Position numbers and translations under genes: made by a program
In this document: positions 24,276 through 38,100 of the stretch, piece after piece
How the letters are laid out: each line of letters starts with the position of its first letter
Numbering within the stretch: the stretch's first letter is position 1
Assembly: GCF_000006565.2 (NCBI RefSeq)
Contig: NC_031474.1
Coordinates: forward strand, 248,001-312,000
Length of the DNA stretch: 64,000 nucleotides
Origin: Toxoplasma gondii ME49
Lineage: Eukaryota > Apicomplexa > Conoidasida > Eucoccidiorida > Sarcocystidae
Direction: 5' to 3'
Notes under the pieces: generated by a model
Database searches by the model: none
Told to the model about the DNA's origin: nothing
Seen by the model: the letters and a program-made list of their open reading frames with translations, nothing else

Positions 24276-27200
24276 TTACGCCCCATCAGCGTTGACCACT
24301 GCGGCAGTGTCAAAGACGCGCCTTTTCATGCGCTCGAGCGTTGTGCCGTGTTGGCAAAAGTAGGCCTTTATGACCTGAGGCAGCTGATCCAAAGATACTT
24401 CTTCCTCTTTTTCGCCTGCGCTGCCTTCCCCATTTGTGTCGGGGCGCTTCACGTCGTCGTCATACCACAGCTGCCGGACTTTCGCCGTGTTCCTCTTCAG
24501 TTCTTCTTCCCCGAGAATAACCAGCAGAGGAATTCGCCTCTGGCAAGCCATGTCCATCTGCTTTTTCAGCTTTGCCCCGGCACCGTAGAAAAACTCCGCT
24601 GCGATTCCATTCCTCCAGAGGGAACCTGCAACGCTCATGCATGCTCTGAAAAAACACAGGAAGAAAAAAAGCAAACGATACTGAGCAATGCAGGTAACCT
24701 ACGATAAGACTGAATTCGCGAAAGCGAAAAAGATGCCCAACACAGCAGATGAAGAATCAAATCAGCCCCCCCCCCGAACTCACCCCCCGCGGCACGCACA
24801 GGAGACCGACAAAACTGTTCTGCAGTGCAATCTAGTCACTTTGATTTCTCTGTTGTTCACCATGTCTCCTCATAGGAGCATCTGTTCACCTGCATATCTA
24901 CACACAAATCTGTATGCCTATTAACACCTTTACTCAACTTGGAGTTACGTGCCTCTCTTGCGTGGAACGTCCGGTGTCTTCTAGCCTCAACAAGTACGCG
25001 CACGTGGACAAGAAAATCGTGTCTCGGACCTCCGAGCAAAATGGTGTGTCTGTTTTCGGCCGTGTTCCAGCTCGAAACAGATGTGACGTACTTGAGCATG
25101 TTGTCACCGACGGAGCAGACGAGGACGTCGGTGAAGCTCTCGCGTACAAGACTGGGAACCTCCTGAGTTGCTTTTTCCTTTTTCTTCTTTTTCTTGTCTC
25201 CGGCATGTTCGTCTTCCTCGGCCGTTGGAGCGGCAGCCATGCCGAGGCTCTTCTCTACCATGCGGAACAGCCTCTCGACGCCGACACTCATCCCCACCGC
25301 AGGGACATCGCGGCCGCTGAACATGCCAACCAGTTTATCGTATCTTCCACCTCCGCCTACAGACCCGACTGCCGCGCCGTCGGTGCCTACGAGAACGGCT
25401 TCAAAGATTACGCCGCTGTAGTAGTCGAGACCCCTGGCCAGGGAGAGGTCGAAGATGGCCTCATCGGTCTGAACACCCATGGCTTCGATGTACTGGGAGA
25501 AGATCTCCATTTCCTGGAGAGCGAGGGCCACCTTTTCGTTGCTCGCAAAGTCCGGCTTCTTGCTCAAGTCGGCGATGATCTGGGAAAAGGTTCCCCGCAT
25601 CTGCACGAGTTCCCCCAACCGGTCGGCGACGTCGGCAGCGACGCCCTTCGTGTCCACGAGCTCCCGTCTGACGGCGGCCCAAGGTTCTTTGTCCAGCTTG
25701 TCAATCGACGAGCATGCAGTTGTGAATTTGTCGGCGGGGAGTCCGCACACTTCCATCATGCCATCAAGAAGCACGCGGTGGTTGGTCTTCACGTGGAACT
25801 TGCCAACCATTCCCTGAAGAGTTCTCAACGCCTCGACCATAATGCACACCGCCTCGGCGTCCGGAACCATCTTGACTGGGGAGACACCCGCGATGTCGAA
25901 GTCGCACTGGTAGAATTCGCGGAAGCGGCCTCTGTTCATTTGAGGCTCATCTCGCCGATACACTTTGCCAATATGGAAGCGCCGAATCTTTTCGATGTCG
26001 TGGCTCGCGACATAACGCGCAAACGGGACCGTCAAGTCGTAGCGCAGAGACAGCTGCTCACCGCCTTGGTCCTTCAGGTCATACACCAACTTCTGGTTTT
26101 CGCCGTACTTCCCCAGCAGCGTCTCTCTCAGCTCAAACACGGGTGTGTCGATCTCGACGCCGCCGTGGCGCCGAAAGACCTCTCGGACGGATCCGAGCAC
26201 GAGTTCGCGAACCGCCATCTGAGCAGGTCCGAAGTCCTGCGTTCCCTTCGCTGCCTTAGGCACACGCCGCACCTGGTTGATCGGGGTGAGGAGAACCTCC
26301 AGGTGTCCCTCTTGGTCGCAAAAAGCAGGCACAGAGGCAGGGGCTCCCGCACTCAGCGCAGCCGCCGCGCCAGCCTCCTCAGGCCCGCCAGCGAGAAGCA
26401 GCGCACGCAGCGCAGCCAAGCAAACGTCTCCGTCGCTCGGCCCGTGTTCAGAGTGAACTGCACACTGAGGTTGGCCGCACGTCCCCGAGGTGAGGCCTCC
26501 TTTCGACAGCGTCTCTCGGACGAGCGCAGTGAGATATTGCTGGTAACGGCGGGTCCCGTGACTCATCCCATACCTGCTTCCGATCTTCTTCTTGCCCTTG
26601 GGCTGCCTCTCGGCCTTCGCCACGGCGTCCAGGAAGGCCCTGACATCTGCAAACTCAATGATCTGGAGCAGCAGCGCTGTCTGCAGGGCGGAGATTTCCT
26701 GGAGCGCGACGAGTCGCTCTTCAATCTGGAACACGAGCTCCGTGCCGGGGTCTGCTGAAGCCTGCTCACGGGAAGCCGCCAGCCCGTCTGAAAAACGTGC
26801 AACTCTCTGCGTCACGTCTGTCACACGCATGCAGCGCCCTCCGGCGGTGCCTACACCCAAGTAAACATTGCAGTCGGGTTTCTCTGGGGGTTTGAAGGCG
26901 TTCGCTTGGCCTTCCTCGCCTTCCTCTTCCAACGCTGGCCACTCGCCACCTTTCAAAGAATCCGGAGCGAGTTCCGCACTGGCCGCGAGAAGCGTTTGGA
27001 GGATGCCAGCGAGGCACGGCAGCAAAGAGTCCAGCGCCATCTTGACGCTCATGGCACTGGGGCGGAACAGAGCCGCTGGCGAAGCTGGTGAAGGAGAGGA
27101 GCAGATGTCTGCTGTTCTTTCGTCGATCATCCGAGAGAGCCCCGCATCTGGACACATCGACTCGAGGCTCTCGGACGGAAGCGGCGTGACGGAGCCCGGG

Positions 27201-28480
27201 CGCTCTGCGACGTTCTTCAGCTCGGCATTGAGGTAAACAGACAGACTCTGGAGCGCTTCGCGGAGATTCCCTAGCGCGGGGAGGAGGAGAGCGAGAGAGG
27301 GACATGTGGCATTGACCTCAGCGACACTCTTTCGGCTGCTCGCAGGCAGCTTGCTGTCGTGCAGGAGGTTGCCGATGTTCGTCGCGGACTTCTCGATTCC
27401 CTTAATGGGAGGCAGGCGACGCTGCTGGTGGCTGAAGAAGTCTGTGGGAACCAACAGCGCCTCCGTCAGAAGAGCTGCATTGCAGTCTTGCAGTGTCACG
27501 AGCACCGAAAGCAGACGCGAGGCGACAAAGAGGCGGCCTGCCACCTCGCTACACCCGCCGCAAAAGGCTGCTGCTTCGTCTATAGAAATCGCTTGCGGAG
27601 CAGAAGGGTCGGCCTTCGCCAAGTGCTCTACGGCACCGTTCAACATATACTGAAGAGCGCTCGGATACGTTGAGAAGGGGGCGAGAGGAACTGAAGAAGC
27701 GAGGGGGAGAGGGTGGCGGGGAAGCTTGGTCACCGGAGGAGAGGCCTCGTTGAGAAGAGAACAGAGCGAGGTGAGAATCCCCGTGCGCACACCCCCCGCA
27801 TTATTCAGTAAAGACACGATTCGCAGGACTGCCGTGGCCCGTACCGCAGTAGAATGAAGGACAGGCGCTCCTTCCGGCAGCGCTGGAAGATTGAGAGACG
27901 AGAAACACTCAGTGTTTCCCCCTTGGGGAAAACGGCGTCCGAACTCACGCGAGAGCTTCGGAACCACAGCTGGGTCGACGACACAGGCAAAGTTTCCGAA
28001 AGTGTATGCGGACAGCTCGTCAAGAGTTAGGGGACGCGACCCCAGGGGTGGTGGAGGCACGCTTGACGCCATTTTCCCTGTGGAGAGCCCGCCAGCTGCA
28101 AACGTCTTGGTACTCGGAAGCGTGCACACACCACGCACGAACGGTTGACAGAGCAAAAGCCACAACGAATTTGGGTAACCTGGGAAGCAACGGCGCCGGC
28201 TCTCGCGCGGGCACGGCGGAAACGTTCGTCCGTGGAGTGACGCGGACGATGCAGTCGGCGACTGCCACCAGTCCAGATACCGGGCAGAGCAAAACCGAAT
28301 CCCCGCGGAACGCGGCACAAAGCTGCCAAAAACACTGGCTCCAAGACCTTGGCCACTTCGTCTCGCGGGAGAAATACAAGGGAACCAAAGAATACCTTTC
28401 TGCGAGACGGGATGCACGTGATGTGGGGAATAGAGACAACGGCTCAGGCCGCGAGACGAGCGGATTTTCGACGGAAGCAT
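24276..28480 (-). CDS. HARS: Histidyl-tRNA synthetase with long N-terminal extension
   Basis: Class II aminoacyl-tRNA synthetase that charges tRNA-His. Two exons, 25092-28480 and 24276-24645, are joined through CTCAA|GTACG and TTTTTTCAG in matching phase. The long form is 1252 aa from the ATG at 28480. An in-frame ATG at 28072 in a gAAAATGG context gives 1116 aa. The catalytic core starts near residue 734 of the long form (KGTQDFGPAQM). Visible motifs are LRYDLTVPFARYVA, motif 2 RFREFYQCDFDI, the histidine motif ARGLDYYSG and motif 3 GVERLF. A KKKKKK run precedes the anticodon-binding domain, most of which is in exon 2. The first 136 residues are Arg- and Ser-rich and could be an organellar presequence, with the downstream ATG giving a cytosolic form; that is inference. 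The roughly 600-residue region before the core is far longer than usual for this family (total about 500 aa). Confidence 0.93.
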
Positions 28481-31400
28481 GCGAAGTGCCAGAAAAAGGA
28501 AATTGCCACAACTTGAATCTTACCGGTTTGAAGTGGCCATCTTTTTGTGGACATGCGAGAAAAAAGTGCCGCTCCTGTAGCCTTCAAAATCCATCGTAAA
28601 ACGCAGGTGGTAACTATTGCTGGCCTATCAAAACGATGGACAGCGGAGAGCGAACAGACACACGTGTTGCTGACTGCTGTTGCAAGCCGGGTTGGGCGCA
28701 CATCCAAGATCGAGCACTGGAGCCATCGAAGTGATCGATATTGTTCTCATAGCTGAAAGTACCAAAGAGCTAGTCATCAATCGAGTTTCTCACGGTGTCA
28801 AGAGATTCTTGAGAAAAGAGGGACAGCCAACAGTGGCACCGGTCATCTCCGGGGCTGTCAATCGCCAAGTGACTAGCAGTCGTTCGCTGCGCCTTTGCAC
28901 AGGGTGTTCGCGAGGAAGATGCTATTAAAGGAAGATGCGCGACTCTTGTTTCTTTGTTCAACGAAGACGTTACACCAATTCAGGCAGGGCGACCAGGAGA
29001 GAAAGGCGCCTCGAGACTTGGGAATTTGAGCGATAGCCAGTAAGAAGAACCTGCACAGTTTCTGAAGAGTGACCAGGTGACGCCGTGAACGACCAAGAAT
29101 GATCAATCTGGTGTCCGTACACCTGAGGGAGAATTGCTGAACATGAACCGACAACGAAATACTCTGGCTTTCGTGACTTCTTAGGATGGTTGGCGTCCTC
29201 GTAAATAGAGATCTTCTCAGTCGGCAATAACAGAGCTGTTGGGCACGGACGCCATTCATCGCCAGTATATTGAACAGAGAGGAGTAAACCCCAAAGCCAA
29301 GATAGAGCTCAGAGTTTTGCAGTTCGACGGCGTATGCCTTCAGAATCGTAGGCGGAGCGCATCGGTACGAGCCTTCCCCCTGTCCAGTTCCAAAAAACAT
29401 GCCACAGTACAAAAAGGCTAGCGACATTGGAGAGGTACATTGTCGTTTTTGTAAAGAGCTTTTTCCTAACTTTTAGGTCCGCAGCCGGTGCCTAGACACA
29501 TTTGCCCTGACGTCTTTCTGCTGAAGAAAAAGACTCTACCAAGTTTCATTCTGAGGCACCGGCGGCGGCCTCTACAAGTCATTGCCAACCGGTTGTAAAA
29601 CAAAGCCGTTTCTCGACCGGGGCACAAGCGAAGAGAGGCTTCCTTTTTGCAGTATGGGGGTGGAGCCTTTACGAGTATTCTGCTCTACTAATGCTCTACT
29701 TCTTGTAGAGACGTTCGTCAAGAAGCCCAAGGCTCCTGCAGGACACAACCTGGCACTTCACTGGGGCCGGTTCCTCGAAAGTTACGTATGTGGCATGAAT
29801 GTGAGCAGCGTCTTCATTTAACCGCTACTGCTGGGACTGTAGAGAATCTACTTCCGGTAGGACAGTCGAGTTCGTTCTTCCAAATAGATAGACGATCAAA
29901 TCTCAAAGGAGTAACGACCGTGCGCTCTTTGCCACCCTGACTGTCACTACGCTCGCTACTAAATTCTGTGTCGAGTATATATCGAAACAGAAGCCTGACG
30001 CCTTACATGATACATGGTTGCTAATATCGCTGTCTCCGTTACTTGGTCGTGATAAGTTACATTCTGAGTCGATGGAGGTTGCCGCAGCATGTTCCGCTGT
30101 CTCAAAGCTGCAGCAACCCAGTGAATGAAAGTTGCCACGGATCAGTTGTCATGCATCTGAACTGCGACTGTCCCTTGCATCCTTGGAGAAGAATAAAGTT
30201 TACTGCCCTCCATGTTTGTTTGCTCTGGAGCAACACGAAAGAAAAACAGCGAAGCCTAGGAGCGAGTTGCCTCGTTTCCTTTGAAGGGAAATGCTACCCA
30301 ACACTCTGATATTTACCAGGAAGCAAAGGTTGAGCGTGATAGGACTGCCTCAAAAGTCTGACAAGAGGTGAATATCTCTCGTGTGACAGTTGAGGAGTCG
30401 TCCTCTGCCATTCGGCGATTGTGCTTATCACGAGGAACGGTAACATAATGCCAAGTTAATTGCCTGGAGGTTTGTTACGATACGTACAGTGTTCGATAAA
30501 CTGTATGTTTGAGAGGTAGAATAGCGAGTCGCTGCTAGTTTCCCGGTGGCGCACCATAAGGGTGTAGCTGAGCCGCTGTGGAAAAAACAAGGTGCACCAG
30601 AAGAAAACCGTTCTGTATGTATCTGATACGTTGGAAGAGTCAAAGCACTGACGAAACTCCGCGGGAACTTCCAAGAGGAACAAAGGCGAGTGGAGTAGTA
30701 TCTCACACTTTTTGTGATCACTTCTGAAAAACAAGAGGCACGGACATGCATGCCTTAGCATCTTCGCCTTCCCCAAAGTCAAGAACGACTCTCTCCCCCC
30801 GGTGAAACACAGCAAGATTAAACGCAGAGTCAGTCAGTAGTTCGTAGGCACCAGAGAACCCTCCGCAGGTAAGCTTCAGGGGAGGTGACTCTGCGGAGAC
30901 TAGAAGCGCCCAGTGATTTGACACGCTGTTTTTTGTACTTTGAGCATGCACGCATGAACCCTCGTCTTTTCTACCGCCGATCTAGCCAAGAGCACCGTGA
31001 AATGCTGCGTGACTGATTGGGGAAAAATACTAAGAGAAACACGGTAAGAGTGACCGGAATCGATGTTCGCCGATGAGGATTTTGCTCGTCTTTTCCATGC
31101 TGGCTTCGAATCCGGCGCATTGCGGTGACCTGTCTTTGTGTGCTGTCCCATTCTAGAAGCCGGAGGAAAGCCCCAAACAAAGAAAGGCGGTTGCCGTTGA
31201 AAATCGCATCTTTGCACGACAGATCCATGGATTATTATTGTCAAGAAGCGGATACTTTGTTTGGGCCGAATGCAATTGTGTTAGTATGCGCTCCTCGTTT
31301 ACGGGCGCCAGATCTCCTCTCACTACCCCCCCTCTCTTTTCCCTGGCCGCCGCTCTTCGCTGTCTCCAACTCTGTTTGTTTTCCCCCTTTCCTTCTTGTC

Positions 31401-32156
31401 TTCGTATCCGTCGAACTCGTCTCCAGGACTTGCCTCTAATTGTGCTGGACGCTCCACGGCCCCTGATGTGACTCCGTCTTTTGGATGTAAGACGCTGATT
31501 CCTGTGTCGGACACAAGACGGCTCCTGTGCATATGGTCGGCTTTTTCGTGCATGCCCCTTGTTCTGGAGGAGCTGACAAATCTCCTGTGAACAAATTGCC
31601 ACCTGAAATTCGTGTCCTGCCCGCGCGCGATCGTCTTTTGTTTTTCTACGTCACCTGACTCTCTCCAAAGAAACGGGGTACCACTCTACGCAGCGTTCAC
31701 AACGCCGTCTGCTGTGGGTCGTCGCACGAAGATTCAGTGTCCAGGCACTGCCACCATTCTCACGCTATTCTGAAGGAATTTTTCCAGTTCCCATTTGCCC
31801 GAGGGGCTTCTGCAAGCTTGTAATTTTTGGCGTACCCTGCCCATAACTCCGTCTGAGAGCCGCCCTGCACAATCTTTCGCAGAACCCCCCGGTTCCCCGA
31901 GAGCTGCGGCGCAGGCCTCAGCGCCTTTCATGCACGGAGTAGAAAATTGGGAATTTTGCCTTCTGGTGGAGAGGGAGAAAAGCCGGGATGAATCAGCCGC
32001 CGTCAAGGAGGGTGAGGCGCCTCCAAGTTTTCGGTTTACGGGTTTAACAAGAAAAGACAGAAGGACTATCGAGAAACAACTAGCTTGTCTCCCGAGTCTT
32101 CCTCTCAGTCTCCGGCGTCCGCCTGATCTGACGCACTTCACAGTGCCTCGCTTGGC
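28481..32156. promoter_or_regulatory. Divergent intergenic region between HisRS and the AP2-like gene
   Basis: The two flanking genes point outward, so both promoters should lie here. A 184-codon minus frame (28873-29427) starts at a true ATG but has no recognisable content. A pyrimidine-rich plus-strand patch lies at about 31310-31420. No RNA gene was recognised. Confidence 0.4.
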
Positions 32157-35100
32157 ATGCCTCCAGGAGGTCCGCCTCCATCCGCCATGGGACTGGGACC
32201 GCATGCAGCCGCTTCCGAGAGCGGCGCCGCCTCCAGACCTAGCGGCTCTTCAGGTGCTCATCCCGCCTCGAGGCTTTCCTCTGAATACAACAGGACTACT
32301 CCCCTGCCGCCTTCAGCTTCTGGTAAATTGCTGCCGGACCAGTCCTCTAACCCTTCGACTGTGGCGGCGTCGGATTTTTCAAGCCAGGACGGAGCCACTC
32401 CAGGAAGCCCCGTTCCTCGGGATGCTTCCCTCAGCGGAGAGGCAGGCCCCTTGCCGAGCTCCTCAGAGTCTGAAAGAGGCGACACTGCGAACCCTGTGTC
32501 GGGCGGCGTCTCCGAATCGCGATGCAGCGCGGATTCTGCCGCTCCTGTATCGGATAAATCTCGAACTGATCGGGGGCTTTCCCCCGTCAGAGACACAGCG
32601 ACCTCGGGAGCCGATCCGGCAGCGGGACGGGAAGCAGCGGAGGCGGCCGGAGCCACAGGCAACGCAGGCGGTCACGCGGATGCACGCAAAGGTCGCAAGG
32701 ACCAAGCTTCGGAAGACGCTGGAGGCACCCGGGAGCCTTCTGCGGCCTCTGCACCGCCTCGAGGGCCTGCACCTCAACCGCCACCAGTCCCGAAAGTCGC
32801 GGCGGCTTTACGAAAGCTGGGCGTCTCTGAGTTGCCGCAGATTTCGTTCGACTCCGCTGGCGGCGATGGCGAAGGGCGTGGGAGAAGCGAGCGGCGACAG
32901 CGCCGAACCCAGGCGCATACCAAAGGACTTTTCAAACGCATGCAAGACGGACTTGGACGCGAAGTGGAAACACCATCCCAGACGACCTCTGGCGGAGGGA
33001 AACGGGGTGGCCAAGGGGCCGGTGCTTCTCAGAAACAAGGCTCCCATAAAACGCCTCCCGCTGATTCAGGCCAGGCCACATCCCGACAGTGGAGGGCGCG
33101 GCCCGGTACCTCTCCGGCTGAAGGAGCCGCGGGCATGCCGGGGACTAGCACACACGGTGGGTCGGGGGCCGCCGGAGGTCTCCCTCGTGCATCTGGTCTT
33201 TCGCCTACCGCTGTGTTTCCGGCGGAACTTGGCTCTCAAAACTCCTCTGCGCCTATGGGGGCCTTCGCAGAACAAGTTGCAAACGCTTCGTCGCCGAGTC
33301 CACTACCCTTCGGGCGCATCGAGGGGCCTGCAGGCCCAGGCAACCCCTCGGGGGTCCCTTGCGGGGTCGGTAGCTCGCTGAAGAAGGAAGCTGGCGGCCA
33401 GCGGCACCCGAAAAAGGGCGTTTCAGGTGCGGCTCAGAAAAGGAGAAACGCGACTGGAGGAACCGAGGGAAGTGACCGTGGTGGGGAGTGGAGACAGCCA
33501 CTTCCTGGACAGAGCCTGGATGCAGGACGAGGTGGTGATGGAGCCCACAGACCGCCTCTCGACAGCGCACTCGCCAGCATGGTCAGAGACGTTCGGATCG
33601 AACAATTTGGGCCTGACGGAGTCGAGAAAAATGCAGAAAACGTGATGGCGATTTCGACGTGGCGGGTCACATGGATTGACGGGTCGTGGAAAGTCCACAC
33701 GGCCGCGTTCGAACCTAATCCTTCACGCGATCCGTATCCTTTAGCCGCGACTGAGGCTTGCGCCCACTTTGCCCTTCGTCTCCACCGTATGTTTCGGGAA
33801 ACCTATACTCAGCAAGGCGCTGCAACGCCTCCGCGTTTCCCACCACTGGGGCACCTTCTGGGGGGCGGGGCGGTCACCGGCGCCCCTCCAGGAGGGCCGT
33901 GGGACGGCGTGAAACCCACAAAAGTGTGGAACATGGAGGAGATGCAGCGCCTCCACCAACACGTGGCGACTGTTGTATTTGCCACTGTAGGCCCAGCCTC
34001 GGCGAGCGGTAGCCAATTCGTGGGTCCTGGAGGGCCGGCGCCTCCGAGAGATCCACGACACCCTGGGGCTTACTTTTATTTGCATAGAGCGTCCGCTTCG
34101 CCTGGTGCGGGGACGGGCCTAGACGGATCCGTCGATCCTCGAGCCGGGTCTATGAGCCCGAGCTTGGCTTCGGTCTCCTCCACAGCGCCTTGCACTTCGA
34201 GCCCTGCAGTGCCGGTAGGAGAGGGAGACGGAAAGCTGGTGTTTTCACCCTTTCAACCCAGTTCGTTGCCTGGGGGTCCGTACAGTACGGGTGCCGCAAG
34301 GTTTCCGTTTCTTGGCGGAGGCCCGAATCCTGGTGTCGAATCTCAAGGCTTCGGGTTCAACACGTTCCCTGGAACGCCTACAAGAGGCCACGGGACTCTG
34401 GAACACCCTGCGCATGCTTACACACCTCAAGGCATGAGTGTGTCGTCGAGCCAAGCTGTCCCGGGGTTCGCCGGGGGCGTTTTCCCGGGAGGAAGTCCAG
34501 TCTTCGAGGGGGGTTTCCAGTCTCCATTTTACGGAGCCTTTTCCATTTCAGGTGTCGCGGGCGACCAACGATCCCTGTATGCCCCTGTGGCTCGCGCCGG
34601 AGTTCCTGAACAAATGCAAGGGTCTCAGCTTTCAGGGAGGGCCAGGGCTGTGGATTCTGGACCCTCATTTTTCGTACCCGAAAGCAACACCCTCTTCCAT
34701 CCTGGCTGCTCGCCTACCTCGGCGGCGTCCCGCGGCACCATTGCGTCTTCCTTGCCTTCGCGTGTGGGGGGCGCGCTAGACGAGGCCGCGGGGGGCTCTT
34801 GCCGCCTCCACTCGGCCGGAAGCAAGAGCGCAAAGGGCTTTGAGAGTCTCTTTCCGACCTGTTCTCGGGCCAAAAGGAGCGCTGTCTCTGTGTCAGCGAC
34901 GCGTCGAGGCGGCGCTCCGGTTTGGGGCGTCAACTCTCACGTGGCCGCAGCTCTGGCGGCAGCGGCTGCGAGGCGGATGGCCGAGGAGCAGAGCTTGCTG
35001 GAGGAGGCAAGACGCGAAGCAGAACGCGAGGCCCTTTTGTCTAAGCTGCTTGGGGAAGACGACACGTTTTTCGAGTCTGGTTTGTCGATGCGGTCCCATA

Positions 35101-38100
35101 GGTTGTTTCGTGCCACCCGGCGACCTGCCGAGAGAGGTTTAATTTTCAAGGAGAAAGCAAGTCTCTGCGAGCAGATTGAGCAGGAGGCGAGTGGAGGAAA
35201 CGAAGACGAAGGTCGAGAAGTGAGGTCGGATAACTCACCCCATGCTACAAGAGGCAGAAAGGGCGACGGACAGGAAGAAAACAGACCTAGATCACAGGCA
35301 GCTTCCACTTCGGAAGACAACGCAGGGATAGCGCCGACCGTCCACATCAAAAGGGAAGCCGGACAACAGGGCACTGCGAGGGGCAGGGGAGACCGAGGTG
35401 AGACTCCTCAAACGGACAGAGCTACCGAGGCCGACCTAGCTTCACGGAAAGATGATATGTCTCCCAATGATGGAGAGGAAAGCAAGAAACCCAAGACTAA
35501 CGGAAAACTTCCGAGCGGTCGTGAAGCTGAAGGGGAACGGACAGACAAGAGGAGACGCAGACCGTCACATTTGTTGGAGAGTGGCCGCGCTTCCGGGGCT
35601 GGCGAACAACAGAGAGACGTGGTGGATGCCGCTGGAGCAGAGGCGCTGAGCTTCGATTCAGAAAAGCGAACTTCCACGGTTTCTGTGCTCCTGCCTTCTG
35701 GCAAAGACGAGGCGACTGAGACGATTCCCACAGTGGAGGAACATCCCGTACCCCACGCGAAAGACATTTCGAGGTCATTTGTTTTTGAGCCCAGCAACAC
35801 CGGGCTGATTGTTGTGGAGCTGTCTAAGAAGGATGAAAAAGGCGAGGTTTCGGAAGACGAAGACGCTCTTGACGTCTCGCTTTCCGGGGCGGCGGGGGCC
35901 AGCGAAGACGGCAAGTCTCCTGCTAACCAAGAAAATCTTTTACCATGGGAGTTTCCCGACAAGACACGTCTTCTTCTTCAGTCGGTGGCGAATCAAAGCG
36001 CAGATTTCTCTGAGACTTGTTCTTTCGGCGCTGATCAACGGACTCGAGACGCCGCCCTTATAAGGGACCTAGAACCTTTTTTGCGCCTCGGAGAGCAAAA
36101 TCCTTACTTTGACGCGCGGGGAACGCAAAAGAATATCCTCTCCGGATGCATGATGTCTTCGTCCTCTCTATTCAATGTATGGAAAATTGTCAATCGCCTC
36201 CGACTGCAGGACGAAAGACGACCTGAGGAAAGGGATCGCCTCGCTCGGGTGGCGCAAGAGCAGAGCCAGGGGGCACGAAGACGCTTAGGCGCCGTACTGA
36301 ATGAGTTGGCGGCTCTCGAACGAGAAGACCCCGACGATGTCGAGGGCGCGGAAGGCGACGAAGGAGAGGGAGAACAGAGTGGCAAAGAGATGAAAGACGC
36401 TCCTGAAACTGTGGACGCAAAGGCTTCGCATTCGAGCGCGGACACTCTCGCGTCGCCGGTTGCCTTCCTGCCTGCGGCCGCTGAAGGCGAAGCTGAAAAC
36501 GGACATGAAGAACCCACAAACGCAGACCCTTCGGCGGCGAAGAGCGGGGGGAGTTTGTTGGCTCAAGGCGAACGAGAGAAGACTCGAGAAGACCTCCCAG
36601 ACGCTTTCAAAGGAAACGACAAGTTGAGAAGTGACATGCCTCAAAGTACCCCTATCGACGGACTCCCTGCCCTGGGCGCTGCATGCAGTCCGCTCGAACT
36701 AGAAACGAAGACTCCCGCGATTCTCGCAAGTGGCGGCGAAGCGCACCGTTGCTGTCCTGCTGGGGAGGGGGGAGAGGACAGGATGCCAGAAGATGCGAAA
36801 GATAGGACAAGAACAGGAGAATTAGAATCGACCTCAGATAGAGCGAACCTCAGCACGGGCAGTGCTCAACTCAAGGGAGCGTCGGCGGCAGAGAAGAGGC
36901 TGGAAGGGGGCGCGGAGGCGAAGCAGACACTGCGTGATTCCGACGATGGCGCGGAAGGCAGTGAGAACGACACCAACCAGCTGCTTCCAACACAAGGAGG
37001 CCCTCAAGAGAGGACCCAGAACGCTCCTGGGTCGCCGCTTGAGGGGGAACAATCCTTGTCTACTGTGCGTAGATGCGGTGGCGGCGACAAAGAGCGAGAG
37101 AAAGAGAAGGACGCTCTAATAGACACTGGGGAGCGCTCACCAGGTATTGGTGAGAGATCGAGCAAGACGACTGCTCCAGAACTCGAAAAGCAGGTGGGTG
37201 ATACCGTTAAGGGAGACCGTGGGAGAGATGAGACAGCGCTGGCAGGGACAGCGGAGAGTCTTTCGCTGGGGGAAGAAGGAACGGATCAGGGTGAAAAGGC
37301 CTTTGGAGACATGGGGGAACAGCTGGTCTCTCCTCCCCAGGGCGCTGGACTATCTCGCGAGGAAGGGAATGCAAAGGTCTTTGGCGACCGCTCTGCCCTG
37401 CAGCTTACACCGGTTTCTTGTCCGCCGCTTACCCGGTCAGGGGAGGATGGCGACAAGGAAAAGAACGCGCCGGCGCTGCTGTCTGCTTTCGTGAAGACTG
37501 AAGAGGGTTGCGTGACAGACATCCAAGGGAAGGAAGAGGGGGCGAAGGAATCTCCGACGCCGACTCCTCGCGGGTCGCCGTCCACCTCAGCTCGAAATAT
37601 GGCACCTAGAGGTAGCGCTGGCGAGAGGCAGGACGCAAAGCGGCTCGGCAAGTCGTATGCAACAAGGCGAGCACAAAAGCGCAAACGACTGGAGCTTCTG
37701 TCCTCATCCTGTGAGGAAATTGAGCAGAGGCTGCGGCGTCTCTCCGATACGTTTCCCTGGTTGCCGGTCCTCAACGAAGCCTTTTTCTCAGCTGAGTCCA
37801 AGGGTGAGGTCCTCACGTGTGTTGACACTTTGCTCGAGAGATCGGACGAAGATGCAGCCCTGAAAGGAGGACATGGGGATCCTTCCTTCGCTTCCCGCCC
37901 CTGCGGAGGCGCTGGTCTCCTTGAGGCCGTGGGGGGTGGTCTGAAAGGCCCCTTCAGGGACGCTGTTTTCGCCAGTGAAGGTGAGGAGCTTGAGAAAATG
38001 GACGAAAGTGAAGACGAGGAAGCGGCCCTGGTCCCCGAAGATCTCTGGCTAGCACGCGCCTCAGCGCTGGCAGAGGCCAAGGCGGAGAAGCGCGCGTTGG

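Noticed and set aside
28873..29427. 184-codon minus frame with a true ATG
   Set aside because: No domain, signal or splice pattern is visible, and it lies in the promoter region between two divergent genes.
31795..33381. 528-codon plus frame overlapping the 2806-aa gene
   Set aside because: It is an alternative frame of the GC-rich coding region; the 32157 frame is far longer and carries the ordered segments.
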